DNA of 55,771 nt from Actinophytocola xanthii (GTDB taxonomy: Bacteria; Actinomycetota; Actinomycetes; Mycobacteriales; Pseudonocardiaceae), in the NCBI RefSeq assembly GCF_001921205.1, contig NZ_MSIE01000071.1:1-55771 (forward strand), read 5' to 3'. The position numbers were made by a program, and so were the translations under genes. A model generated the notes under the pieces. That model did not search any database. It had not been told where the DNA came from and worked only from the letters and a program-made list of their open reading frames with translations. Of the stretch, positions 21,392 through 30,296 are shown in pieces (position 1 is the stretch's first letter; each line of letters starts with the position of its first letter).

Positions 21392-23956
21392 ATGACGTCG
21401 CTCTGGGGTGTGTCATTCGACGCGACACCGATCTCCGGGGTCGTCGTGGAGTTCGTCAAGACCGCGCGGCTGTTCGCGGACCAGGGACACGACGTGTTCC
21501 TCGACCTCGGCTACGACGTCAAGTCGGACAAGGGCGAGTTCTTCCGGCCCTACGGCGAGGAAGCCGCCCTGCTGCCCGACTGGGTGCGGCTCGGCCGGAT
21601 CGCGGGGGTCGACCGAATCGCCGGCTACGACAGGAACTTCGTCGCGGCGGTGCTCCGGGACGTGGTCGGCCGGGGCGGGGGCGTCCACCTGTTACCCGAC
21701 GTGGCGCGGATCGCGGCGGAGCTGGCCGAGCTCGTCGTCGTCACCTGGGAGCGCCACGACGTCGAGTTCGTGTTGGTGGAGAACGGGACGCTGCCCGAGA
21801 ACATCACCTACACCACCGCCCTGTACCAGGCCATCGAGGAGTACGGGCGCCGCCGCGGGCTGGGACGGTTCGTGCTGTGGCGCGACCACGATCTGATGTG
21901 GCAGAGCGAACCGGGCAGCGGCAAGTACGGCGAGTTCCCCTACCCGGCGACACCCCGCCCGGTCGCCTCGCCGCACATCCACTACCTGGCGCTGCACGAG
22001 GAGGCGCGGCGCAGAACCCTGGAGTGGGCGCCGCACCTCACCGCGATCGACGTCCTGCCCAACACCTTCCCGTGTCGCCGCGCGACGGTCGACCCACGCA
22101 ACGCGGGTTTCCGCCTGGCGTACGGCATTCCGCCCGACGCACCGCTGATCGCCCGGTGCACCCGGATCATCCCGCAGAAGCGGATCGACCGGGAGCTGCA
22201 CCTGCTCGCCGGCATCCCGGAGGCCTACCTGTTCGTGGCCGGCGACGCCGAGGAGTCCCCCGCCGAGTTCCGCCGGCTGACCGCGGTCGCCGAGCGGCTC
22301 GGGGTGACCGACCGGGTGGTGTTCGGCGGCTGGCTCGCCCCGCAGGAGACCAGCGGTCACTACGGCGTGCGCGACCTGCTCGCCCACGCCACCGTGGTGT
22401 CGTTCCTGACCTCCTACGACTACGAGAGCTACGGGAACCCGATCGGCGAGGCGATCGCCGCCGGCGTGCCGTACCTGACCACCCGCTACCAGCTCTACGA
22501 CACCGTCTACGGCGGCAAGGGTTTCCGGGGCGTGGTGTTCGACCCGGCCACAGGGGACCTGCCCGACCGGGACTTCGTCGACCAGGTGCGGGACCTGTTG
22601 CACGACGAGGAGAGGCGGACGGACATGGCGGAGCACAACTACCGGCTCGGGGCGCGGCACTTCGGCCAGGACAGCGCCGTCGAGCTGCTCGACCGGCTGG
22701 TGCTCACGCCGATGGACGAACGGGTACGGCTGTCGGTCGTCCTCCCCGTCTACAACGAGCGGGCGAACCTGCCCGAGGTCCTCACGTCGCTCTACGAGCA
22801 GCGCGGCATCGATCGGGCCTGCTACGAGGTAGTCGTGGTGGACAACAACTCCACGGACGGCTCGGCCGACGTCGTCCGCCGCTTCGCGCGGGAGCACCCG
22901 GACCTGACCGTGCACGTCGTGGCCGAACAGGAACAGGGCGTCTCCTGCGCCCGCCGCACCGGTATGCGGTTCGCCAGCGTGCGCAGCCACGGCCGCGTCA
23001 ACGGCGCCGAGCGGTTCTACCTGGTCTCGGCGGACGCCGACTGCCGGGTCGACCCGGACTGGCTCGCGGAGCTGTTCACCGCGATGGAGTCCGGCAAGGC
23101 GGCGATCGGCGTGTGCGACTACTACTACGCCCCCGAACGGTTCGCCGACCGGCCGAGGCTATGGGACGCGATCATCCGGACCCTGCGGTGCCGGCACGTC
23201 ACGTGGGCCCTGTTCGGCGGGTTCCCGGACGGCAAGGGGTTCGCCGTCGACCGGGACGTGCACGACCGGGTCGGCGGCATCGAGATCTTCTACCAGCTCA
23301 GGGACGGGCGGTTCGTCAGCCACCTCTCCGACGACTGGGACTTCGGCATCCGGGTGCGCGGGTCGGGCGAGGAGATCACCTACGTCCCCCGGTCCAGGGT
23401 CGAGATCAACCCGCGCCGGGTCGACCACACGATCGAGGAGGTGATCGCGGGGCGGGCGTACGGTTCGGACGGGATCATCGTGATGCGCGACGTCCGACCG
23501 CCCGGTGCCCTCGCCGGTGCCGACCTCACCGAGGAGGAGGCGCGGCAGGCGTGGGAGTTCTCCATCAAGGACTTCACGCCGAAGAACGTGATCCTGCCCG
23601 TGCTGCTCACCCCGTCGCTGTTGGACGACGACGCGGTGATCGAGTTCTTCACACCCGGTCTCGCCGAACGGCTCGGCAGGCGCATCGCGGAGATCATCGA
23701 CGAGATGCGGATGATCGACCTCACCCCGATCCACTCGTACAAGACGCCGTCCTACCGGCTCTACCTCGAGTTCGCCGACGAGATCTTCGCGCGGTTGCGG
23801 GCGACGGTCGGTGAGGACATCGGGTACCCCCCGCCGCTGCCGCCCTGCCTCGCCGACGTGCCCCCGGAGCGCTTCGCGGAGTTCGTCCGCTACTACTGCG
23901 AGGACAGGGAATCCGGCGAGGCGCACAACTACTTCGGTAACGGAGGAGTGTTCTGA
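21392..23956 (+). CDS. bifunctional GT4-GT2 fusion glycosyltransferase
   Basis: This 854-aa protein joins two glycosyltransferases. Residues ~1-440 form a GT-B fold GT4 enzyme. The N-terminus, SLWGVSFDATPISGVVVEF, is acceptor-domain-like; the donor half has RCTRIIPQKRIDRELHLL and SYDYESYGNPIGEAIAAG, the E-x7-E-like donor motif. Residues ~445-700 are GT-A/GT2: RLSVVLPVYNERANLPEVL, VVVDNNSTDGS, and the DAD metal site in YLVSADADCRVDPDW. A ~150-aa C-terminal extension is unassigned. I chose the ATG at 21392; the open frame continues upstream without coding character. Its TGA overlaps the next ATG (TGATG), so it is coupled to the radical SAM gene. Acceptor and product are unknown; a two-sugar transfer on a lipid or metabolite is an inference. 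Confidence 0.88.
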   Translation: MTSLWGVSFDATPISGVVVEFVKTARLFADQGHDVFLDLGYDVKSDKGEFFRPYGEEAALLPDWVRLGRIAGVDRIAGYDRNFVAAVLRDVVGRGGGVHLLPDVARIAAELAELVVVTWERHDVEFVLVENGTLPENITYTTALYQAIEEYGRRRGLGRFVLWRDHDLMWQSEPGSGKYGEFPYPATPRPVASPHIHYLALHEEARRRTLEWAPHLTAIDVLPNTFPCRRATVDPRNAGFRLAYGIPPDAPLIARCTRIIPQKRIDRELHLLAGIPEAYLFVAGDAEESPAEFRRLTAVAERLGVTDRVVFGGWLAPQETSGHYGVRDLLAHATVVSFLTSYDYESYGNPIGEAIAAGVPYLTTRYQLYDTVYGGKGFRGVVFDPATGDLPDRDFVDQVRDLLHDEERRTDMAEHNYRLGARHFGQDSAVELLDRLVLTPMDERVRLSVVLPVYNERANLPEVLTSLYEQRGIDRACYEVVVVDNNSTDGSADVVRRFAREHPDLTVHVVAEQEQGVSCARRTGMRFASVRSHGRVNGAERFYLVSADADCRVDPDWLAELFTAMESGKAAIGVCDYYYAPERFADRPRLWDAIIRTLRCRHVTWALFGGFPDGKGFAVDRDVHDRVGGIEIFYQLRDGRFVSHLSDDWDFGIRVRGSGEEITYVPRSRVEINPRRVDHTIEEVIAGRAYGSDGIIVMRDVRPPGALAGADLTEEEARQAWEFSIKDFTPKNVILPVLLTPSLLDDDAVIEFFTPGLAERLGRRIAEIIDEMRMIDLTPIHSYKTPSYRLYLEFADEIFARLRATVGEDIGYPPPLPPCLADVPPERFAEFVRYYCEDRESGEAHNYFGNGGVF

Positions 23957-25428
23957 TGGCCGTCCCGACACAGCTTCACCACCAGACGACCTACGCCGAG
24001 GCGCTCGAGTCGCTCCGGCTCGTCGACCCGTCGCGACCGCCGGCCGCGGTGACCGCGACCCTCGCCAGGCCGGAGAACCGGCACCTGCTGGAGTACGTGG
24101 TCGAGGACCCGTTCGGGGCGCACGTCTTCCCGGGCGACGAGACCGGCTACCCGCCGGGCGACTTCCTGGCCGACCTGGACGAACAGCTGGCCTCGACCGC
24201 GCCGATCCACCTGTGGTCCTACATCCCCACCTGCGCCTACCGGTGCCGGTTCTGCCAGTACCCGGTGGTACTGGCCAAGGGACCGAACGCCGACGCCAAG
24301 GCCGAGCAGTGGGTGGACTGGAACATCAGGGAGGCCCGGCTGTGGCTGGCCGCGGTGCCCAGCCTCCGCGACGCGCCGGTCGGCGAGTTCAACGTCTTCG
24401 GCGGCACGCCATCGCTGCTCCCACCGGACGCGATCCGCCGCCTGCTCGACTTCTACCGCGAGAACTTCGCCTTCGGCCCGGAGACCGCGATCCGGTTCGA
24501 GGGCGATCCGAGCACGTTCACCCCGGACAAGCTCGAGCTCCTCGCCTCGCTCGGCGTGCGGAAGCTGTCCAGCGGGGTGCAGTCCTTCGACGACACGGTG
24601 CTGCACGAGTGCGGACGCGAGCACAGCGGGCGGATGTGCGTCGACTTCGTCCGCGAGGCGCAGCGCACCGGGTTCGAGTGGGTCAGCATCGACCTGATGT
24701 ACGGGCTGCTCGACCAGACGCTCGACAGCGTGCGCCGCGACCTCGACACCGTGCTCGACCTCGAGGTCACCGCCGTCGTGTGCACGAAGCTGCACCTGAA
24801 GTCCTATACGGACACCCGAACGGGGGTGGCCGGGGTCCAGCCGGCGGCCTGGCAGTTCCCCGACTACCGCGACAAGCTCGCGCGCACCGGCCACCGGTGG
24901 CCGCCGCTCGGCGAGCAGTACCAGATGCGGGAGCTGCTCACCGAGGGCCTGCGCGCGGCCGGGTACACCGAGCACCCGACGATGTACTTCGCCCGCGCCG
25001 GTCGGGGTCCGGAGACCTGGAAGTCCATCATGGTCGATCAGGACCGCCAGGAGGCCGAGGTCGCGATCGGCCTGGGCGGCAGCTCGAGCTGCCGCCGCTC
25101 CGAGGCGATCACCGACGTGAACTGGCCCCGGTACGTCGAGGCCGTCGAGGCCGGACGCGTCCCGCTTGCCTCGGCCACCCGCTTCTCCCCCGCCGCCCAG
25201 GAGTCCCGCGCCGTCAAGATGGCACTGACCTCGCTCCAGCCGGTGAGCGACGAGGTTCACCGGACACGCTTCGGTCGTTCGCTGCTGGCACCGCCGTGGC
25301 GCCCGCTGCTGGACTCGCTCGTGTCCCGTGGCCTCGCCCGCCTCGACGACTCCGGCGTGACCCTCACCCCGGACGGCGAGGTGCTCGTCGAGGCCGTCAT
25401 CAACACCGAGCTGAACCTCCCGGACTGA
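23956..25428 (+). CDS. HemN/HemW-like radical SAM enzyme
   Basis: This 490-aa enzyme has the radical SAM cluster motif Cx3Cx2C at C93, C97 and C100 (CAYRCRFC), a following FGGTPSLL (the GGTP motif) and RFEGDPSTF. The order and the C-terminal helical/winged part (LLDSLVSRGLARLDDSG) match the coproporphyrinogen-oxidase-like HemN/HemW family. Canonical HemW proteins begin directly with the cluster domain, whereas this one has ~85 extra residues in front. Members of this superfamily include heme chaperones, cyclopropane-forming and methylating enzymes, so the reaction is not known. The start overlaps the glycosyltransferase stop by one base, implying joint function. Confidence 0.88.
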   Translation: MAVPTQLHHQTTYAEALESLRLVDPSRPPAAVTATLARPENRHLLEYVVEDPFGAHVFPGDETGYPPGDFLADLDEQLASTAPIHLWSYIPTCAYRCRFCQYPVVLAKGPNADAKAEQWVDWNIREARLWLAAVPSLRDAPVGEFNVFGGTPSLLPPDAIRRLLDFYRENFAFGPETAIRFEGDPSTFTPDKLELLASLGVRKLSSGVQSFDDTVLHECGREHSGRMCVDFVREAQRTGFEWVSIDLMYGLLDQTLDSVRRDLDTVLDLEVTAVVCTKLHLKSYTDTRTGVAGVQPAAWQFPDYRDKLARTGHRWPPLGEQYQMRELLTEGLRAAGYTEHPTMYFARAGRGPETWKSIMVDQDRQEAEVAIGLGGSSSCRRSEAITDVNWPRYVEAVEAGRVPLASATRFSPAAQESRAVKMALTSLQPVSDEVHRTRFGRSLLAPPWRPLLDSLVSRGLARLDDSGVTLTPDGEVLVEAVINTELNLPD

Positions 25429-25455
25429 GAACTCACCCGGCAGCGACGACGGTGT

Positions 25456-26169
25456 TCAGGCGGAAACCACCTGCGGGTACAGCGCACCGGGGTCGCCGGC
25501 GACCCCGGCCTTGGCCTGCCGGCTGGCGTCGTCGACGAGGATCTCGAGCGCGCCGGCCTCGACGCCGTCGAGCGCCACTCGGACGACGTCGGCGGGGTCG
25601 AGCTTGGCCAGGTCGAAACCGGCCACCATGTCGGTGTCGACAGCTCCCATGTGCAGGGCGCTCACCAGGGTGCGCTGCCCGGCCAGCTCGAGGCGGACCC
25701 CGTTGGTCAGCGCCCACTGCGCGGCCTTCGCCGCGGCGTAGGAGTTGGCGCCGTCGTAGGAGAACCACGACATGGCGGACAGCACGTTGAGGATGGCTCC
25801 GCCACCGTTGCGGCCGAGCACCGGCGCGAACGCCCGGACCGTGCGGAGGGACCCCCAGAAGAACGTGTCCATCTCCAGTCGGATCTTGTCCAGGTCCCCG
25901 GCGACCAGGTTCTGGTAGGTGGAGATCCCGGCGTTGTTGACCAGCAGGGTCACCTCGCCCGCCGCGGCCGCCGCCGTCGCGACCGAGTCGGAGTCGGTGA
26001 CGTCCAGCGGCAGGACCCGCACGCCGGGCAGGTCGAGGTCGACACTCTCCGGCCTGCGGGCCGTGGCGTACACCGTGGTCGCGCCGCGGTCGAGCAGCTG
26101 CCGCACGAAGTGGCGGCCGATGCCGCGGTTGGCGCCGGTGACCAGCGCGACCGAACCCCTGATGTCCAT
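25456..26169 (-). CDS. SDR-family oxidoreductase
   Basis: This is a 237-aa classical short-chain dehydrogenase. It has the NAD(P)-binding TGANRGIGRHFV (TGxxxGIG), NNAG at ~90, the active-site Ser region LSAMSW, and the catalytic YAAAK (Tyr-x-x-x-Lys). The Arg after TGAN favours NADP(H). The substrate cannot be told. It diverges from a MerR-family gene, and a MerR-type operator promoter lies between them, so this gene is very likely controlled by that regulator. Confidence 0.92.
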   Translation of the reverse strand: MDIRGSVALVTGANRGIGRHFVRQLLDRGATTVYATARRPESVDLDLPGVRVLPLDVTDSDSVATAAAAAGEVTLLVNNAGISTYQNLVAGDLDKIRLEMDTFFWGSLRTVRAFAPVLGRNGGGAILNVLSAMSWFSYDGANSYAAAKAAQWALTNGVRLELAGQRTLVSALHMGAVDTDMVAGFDLAKLDPADVVRVALDGVEAGALEILVDDASRQAKAGVAGDPGALYPQVVSA

Positions 26170-26188
26170 GGCGTCTCCCTGATGCCGG

Positions 26189-26215
26189 GCCCCCGCGGTC
26201 GTCTCCCGCGGGGGC
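26189..26215 (-). repeat. 10-bp GC hairpin in the SDR leader
   Basis: GCCCCCGCGG pairs with CCGCGGGGGC around a 7-nt loop. It falls between the predicted -10 box and the SDR start, almost at the expected transcription start. It may affect initiation or message stability. Confidence 0.45.
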
Positions 26216-26221
26216 GAGCTG

Positions 26222-26252
26222 GTGCTAGGCTAAAACCTGACGTTGACGTCAA
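26222..26252 (-). promoter_or_regulatory. MerR-type promoter with operator dyad
   Basis: On the minus strand TTGACG (-35, 26252-26247) and TAGCAC (-10, 26227-26222) are 19 bp apart, the over-long spacing typical of MerR-activated promoters. A perfect dyad TGACGT-TG-ACGTCA (26238-26251) overlaps the -35 box and spacer. It drives the SDR gene and probably receives the adjacent MerR protein. Confidence 0.6.
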
Positions 26253-26293
26253 AGGCAGCAAGAAGTGACGTGGATCACGAGATGGAGGCCGCC

Positions 26294-26686
26294 GTGCGCA
26301 TTGGTGACGTCGCGGCAGCGGCCGGGGTGAGCACCCGGGCGTTGCGCTACTACGAGGAGCAGGGCCTGCTGACCTCGGAGCGAAGTCCCTCCGGCCAGCG
26401 CCACTACGGCGACGACGCCGTGCGACGGGTTCGGTGGATCCAGGCGCTGTACGCGGCCGGGCTCAACAGCAAGGCCATCACCGGCCTGCTTCCGTGCGTG
26501 CACACGGGGGTCGCGACCGACGAAATGATCACCCACCTCGCCGCCGAGCGAGACCGGATCGACGCGCAGATCCGTGACCTCACCACGACCCGCGAGCGCC
26601 TCGACGGCATCATCGACGCGGCACGCGACCGCAACCCGGAGTGTGACCTGTCGGCGGAGGCGGCGACAGCCGGGTCCGCCGGCTGA
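26294..26686 (+). CDS. MerR-family transcriptional regulator
   Basis: This is a ~130-aa regulator. The N-terminal winged helix-turn-helix VRIGDVAAAAGVSTRALRYYEEQGLL is classic MerR. An antiparallel coiled coil follows (LAAERDRIDAQIRDLTTTRERLDGI). No metal-binding cysteine pair is seen in the short effector end, apart from single cysteines, so it more likely responds to an organic ligand or redox change. I chose the GTG at 26294 because GGAGG lies 5 nt upstream; an in-frame ATG at 26282 is possible. It is divergent from the SDR gene, its probable target. Its stop is 1 nt from the convergent TRIC gene's stop. Confidence 0.9.
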   Translation: MRIGDVAAAAGVSTRALRYYEEQGLLTSERSPSGQRHYGDDAVRRVRWIQALYAAGLNSKAITGLLPCVHTGVATDEMITHLAAERDRIDAQIRDLTTTRERLDGIIDAARDRNPECDLSAEAATAGSAG

Positions 26687-26687
26687 G

Positions 26688-27332
26688 TCATCCCCCGTCC
26701 GACGCCGGGCGAGCGCCGCGCGGCCGCGGCGCGTTGAGCCCGAGGACGACGCCGAGCATCCGGACGGCGAAGCAGATCGCGGCCGCCGCCAGCGCGGCCC
26801 ACAGCCCGTAGATCCCGAGGTGGATGGCGCCGACCGTGAGTGCGGCGGCGAGCAGGGCCGGGATCGCGTACAGGTCACTGCGCAGCACCGAGGGGACCTG
26901 CCGCACGAGCGTGTCGCGGATGGTGCCCCCGCCGACCCCGGTCACCGCACCCAGGATCACCGCCGGCCCCACCCCGAGCCCGAAGGCCACCGCCTTGCTG
27001 GCCCCGATCACCGCGAACACGCTCAGCCCAACCGCGTCCAGCACGTTGATCGACATCTCCAACCGGTCAAGCCACTGGCTGAGCGCGAACGCCACCAGCC
27101 CACCCAGGACCGCCAACGCCAGGTACCGCCAGTCCCGAAGGGTCGCCGGCGGGACGTCGCCGAGCAGGACGTCACGGATGATGCCCCCGCCCAGAGCCGT
27201 GATCACCCCCAGCGTCACCACACCGACGATGTCGAGCTGGGCGGCCCGCACCGCGGTCAGGGCCCCGTTGAGGCCGAAGGCGAACGTCCCGATCAGGTCA
27301 AGCACCAGCAGCAGCGGGGGCTCGGTCGTCAT
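26688..27332 (-). CDS. TRIC / UPF0126 family membrane channel
   Basis: This 214-aa inner-membrane protein has about seven helices, built from two repeats. Each repeat carries the glycine kink motif seen in TRIC channels: GGGIIRDVLLG near residue 48 and GGGTIRDTLV near residue 133. Prokaryotic TRIC proteins are trimeric K+-permeable channels; the physiological role in bacteria is not well known. The gene stands alone, convergent with the merR-like gene and divergent from the Imm10 gene. Confidence 0.92.
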   Translation of the reverse strand: MTTEPPLLLVLDLIGTFAFGLNGALTAVRAAQLDIVGVVTLGVITALGGGIIRDVLLGDVPPATLRDWRYLALAVLGGLVAFALSQWLDRLEMSINVLDAVGLSVFAVIGASKAVAFGLGVGPAVILGAVTGVGGGTIRDTLVRQVPSVLRSDLYAIPALLAAALTVGAIHLGIYGLWAALAAAAICFAVRMLGVVLGLNAPRPRGARPASDGG

Positions 27333-27393
27333 GCCCCCTGTCTACTGCGGCGTCGCGTACGAAGGGGTGACCGCCCGCACTACGATCCCCCGG

Positions 27394-27804
27394 ATGACGA
27401 TGAGATTCACCGCCCGTGCGGTGGGCGTGGACGAGGACGACGAGCTCGAGTGCCTGACGGCGGGGGTGGCCGAGGACGAGGACGGCGAGGGCATGCTCCT
27501 GCTGTTCATGTGCGGCCTCACCGAGCCGGACGAGGAGGACGCCGAGCTGGGTGAGGACACCCACTGCCTGGTCACCGCCGACCAGGGGACCGCATACGGC
27601 GCTGTCCGGCAGCTGGTGCTCCGGGACCGGGTGCTCCGGGTGCGGGTCGACGACTCGAGCCTCGAGGAGCTCGGGCTGGACGACCCGGAGATCGAGGCGG
27701 TGCTCGACGTCGACGACGCCGCCATCGACCAGCTCCGGCTCGGGCTTGCGCGGATCATGGCCTACGGGCGGCCGGACGCGCGCCCGGCGGAGGTCGAGCT
27801 CTAG
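27394..27804 (+). CDS. Imm10-family immunity protein (orphan)
   Basis: This small acidic 136-aa cytoplasmic protein opens MTMRFTARAVGVDEDDELEC and contains VAEDEDGEGMLLLFM and a LGLDDPEIEAVLDVDDAAID segment. This is the pattern of the Imm10 immunity family, which neutralises secreted polymorphic toxins by binding them. No toxin gene or secretion cluster is next to it, so it is either an orphan immunity gene protecting against neighbours' toxins or a domesticated relative. The assignment is by resemblance to family features that I recall. It starts at an ATG and is convergent with the rhamnosidase fragment. Confidence 0.75.
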   Translation: MTMRFTARAVGVDEDDELECLTAGVAEDEDGEGMLLLFMCGLTEPDEEDAELGEDTHCLVTADQGTAYGAVRQLVLRDRVLRVRVDDSSLEELGLDDPEIEAVLDVDDAAIDQLRLGLARIMAYGRPDARPAEVEL

Positions 27805-27854
27805 AACTAGACGTACTGCCCTGGGCGGTCGCGGACGAAGGCATGGCGGCCGCC

Positions 27855-29306
27855 CTACGGGAGGTCGGTCGCGGTGAAGGTGAACCGTCCGGACGGGACG
27901 CGGTAGACCGAGTACCGGCCTTCCACGCGGTCGAAGGCCGCGCGGGCGGGGGCGGAGACGTGGTCGCCGGGCAGCCAGACCTCCGCGGTCGTGTTGGCCG
28001 GGATCGTGGCGGTCAGGGTGAAGCGGTCCCCGCTTCTGGTCCACGAGGTCCGTGCGGTGCCCTGTGGCGTGTCGTAGCTGCCGCGTGCGTACCGCAGTTC
28101 GCCGGTGGGCTTGGGGTGGATGACCAGCGTGCGGTAGGCGTTGGCGCCCGGCCGGATCCCGGCCAGACCGGTCTGGAACCACTCGTCGATCTGGGCGAGG
28201 ATCATGTGGTTCTTGGAGTCCCCGCGGTTCCAGCGCTCGCCCATCGTGGTCATGCCGTCGGGGTTGGCCGGGGTCGGGGCCAGGAAGTGGCCGTAGCCGG
28301 GCTCCTCGTTCTGCCGCAGGAGGTCCCACAGGACGTCGTCGCGGTCGGCGGCGGTCAGGGCGCGGATGATCGGGCCCATGCCGATGGTCCCGCCGCTGAA
28401 GTGGGGGCCGTCGCCGATCGGGTGGTAGCTCTGGACGAGCTCCACCAGGGCGTCGAGGACGCGGGCGCGGTAGACCTCGGGGACGAGCCCCGCGTCCAGC
28501 GCCAGTGCCTGGGCGGTCTGGGTCGCGCCCTCGGGGCCGGCGTCGCCGTTGGACGTGTACCGGCCGAGGGCCTCGTTGAGGAACGCGTCGTTGAACGACC
28601 GCTTGATCGACGCCGCCAGGGCCTCGTACTCGCCGGCGTCGGCATGGTGGCCGGTCAGCCTGGCCATCGCGGCCATCCTCGTGATCATCACGTAGTACCC
28701 CCAGGTGCCGGTGATCCGACCCGACGTCTGGTCGGCGGCGACCCAGTCGCCCAGGGCGGCGTCGACGATGTCGCCGGTGACCTTCTCCCGGCGGATGTAG
28801 TCGACGAAGTCGACCATCCGGTCGTAGTGCGCGCTCATCGTCCGCGTGTCGCCGTAGAGCTCGTACTGGAACCACGGCACGAGCACGATCGCGTTGCCCC
28901 AGTTGATCTCGTCGCTGAACCGCCCGCTGTAGCCCCAGTCGTAGACCGGGGTCTTCAGGGCCACGTTGCCGAACATCGGGGTGTCTGCGACGGACTGTCC
29001 CTCGACCAGGTGGCGCATGGTGGTCCGCAGGTACGCGTCCAGGCCGAGGTTCCGGTGGATCGCGCCCATCGGCATGGTGTAGTCGGCCGGACAGGACAGC
29101 TTCTCGCGCCCGGGGCAGTCGGTGACGACCGACATCATGTTGCTGGCGAAGGCGTATCGGGCCATCCTGTGGAGACGGTTGATGCGGGGGTCGGAGCTGT
29201 GGAGCTCCCCTGTCGCCGGCGTGTCGGCCTGGAGCCTCACCCCGGTGACGAGGTCACGCGGCGGCACGTAGCCCTCGGGCAGCCCGGTGACCTGGATCCA
29301 CCGCAC
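27855..29306 (-). pseudogene. 5'-truncated GH78 alpha-L-rhamnosidase
   Basis: About 480 codons encode the end of the last N-terminal beta-sandwich (RWIQVTGLPEGYVPP) and an apparently complete (alpha/alpha)6 catalytic domain. The motifs SDPRINRLHRMARYAF, TDCPGREKLSCPADY and MGERWNRGDSKNH are typical of GH78. The C-terminal beta domain ends TFTATDLP. Family enzymes are ~900-1100 aa with three or four N-terminal beta domains, so the first ~450 residues are missing. Homology stops at about 29310, right where the upstream oxidoreductase gene ends. A GTG at 29306 with GGGGGA before it could still permit translation, but without a signal peptide. Confidence 0.8.
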
Positions 29307-29323
29307 CCTGGTCCCCCGGCGCA

Positions 29324-30265
29324 CTACGGCGCCGCCGCGAGGGCGCGCCTGACGTCCTCGGCAACCAGGTCGGCGTTGAGGGCACCCGCCGTGGTGACAC
29401 CGGACGCGCCCGCGGCGGCGACGGTGGCCTGCGCGTCGGTCACGTTGCCCGCGACCCACACGCCGGGAACCGAGGTCGACCCGTTCGGCTCCGCCGCGAG
29501 CGCGGACCACAGCACGTGGCCGCCCACCTCCCGCTCGGCCGCCACCAGGCCGAGCCCGGCGACAACCTCGTCGTGCGCACGCAGCCGCGGTGCGACGACG
29601 AGCGCGTCGAGGGGGACGATCCGGTCGCCGTGCAGCTGCAGGCCGCTGAGCCGGTCGTCGGTCACCTCGACGGCCTCGACCGTTCCCGCCACGACCTCGA
29701 TCCCGCGGGCGGCCAGCCCCGCCCGATCCTCGGCGGAGACGACGGGGCCAGTGTGCTGGAAGAGCGTCACCCGGTCGCTGAGCTGGCGGAAGAGTTGGGC
29801 CTGGTGCACGGCCAGCGGGCCGCTCGCGAGCACGCCGACGCGCCGGTCCCGCACCTCCCAGCCGTGGCAGTAGGGGCAGTGCAGCACGTCCCTCCCCCAG
29901 CGCCGCGCGAGTCCGGGGATGTCGGGCAGGTCGTCGACGAGCCCGGTGGCCACCAGCAGGCGTCGCGCGGTGAACCTCCGACCGTCGGCGAGGGCCACCG
30001 AGAAGCCGTCGGGGATCCGGGTCGCGCCGCTCACGCGGCAGTCGACGAGGGTGACGCCGTAACGCGCGACCTCCTCCCGGCCGCGGCGCAGCAGCTCGTG
30101 CGGCGCCACCCCCTCCAGCCCGAGGTAGTTGTGCACGCCGTTGGACGGGGCGTTGCGCGGGTTGCCCTCGTCGACGACCAGGACCGCGCGCCGAGACCGG
30201 CCGAGCACCAACGCGGCCGACAGCCCGGCGGCGCCGCCGCCGATGACGATCACATCGAAGTCCAT
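29324..30265 (-). CDS. thioredoxin-reductase-like NAD(P)/FAD oxidoreductase
   Basis: This 313-aa flavoprotein has an N-terminal FAD-binding DVIVIGGGAAGLSAALVLGR, a redox-active CPYC motif (HCPYCHGWEVRD), an NADPH-binding GVLASGPLAV-like strand, and a C-terminal GVWVAGNVTDAQAT that contacts FAD. Related two-cysteine enzymes reduce thioredoxin-like partners or, in biosynthetic clusters, form disulfides in the product. No thioredoxin gene is adjacent. Its stop lies at the truncation point of the rhamnosidase fragment, so a deletion probably joined the two. Confidence 0.9.
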   Translation of the reverse strand: MDFDVIVIGGGAAGLSAALVLGRSRRAVLVVDEGNPRNAPSNGVHNYLGLEGVAPHELLRRGREEVARYGVTLVDCRVSGATRIPDGFSVALADGRRFTARRLLVATGLVDDLPDIPGLARRWGRDVLHCPYCHGWEVRDRRVGVLASGPLAVHQAQLFRQLSDRVTLFQHTGPVVSAEDRAGLAARGIEVVAGTVEAVEVTDDRLSGLQLHGDRIVPLDALVVAPRLRAHDEVVAGLGLVAAEREVGGHVLWSALAAEPNGSTSVPGVWVAGNVTDAQATVAAAGASGVTTAGALNADLVAEDVRRALAAAP

Positions 30266-30296
30266 GTCTCTCTCTCTCCGTCTCGTGGGAGTCGAC

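Noticed and set aside
21877-23814. 645-codon frame inside the glycosyltransferase
   Set aside because: Arg/Gly-rich shadow phase. The overlapping frame has clear GT4 and GT2 motifs.
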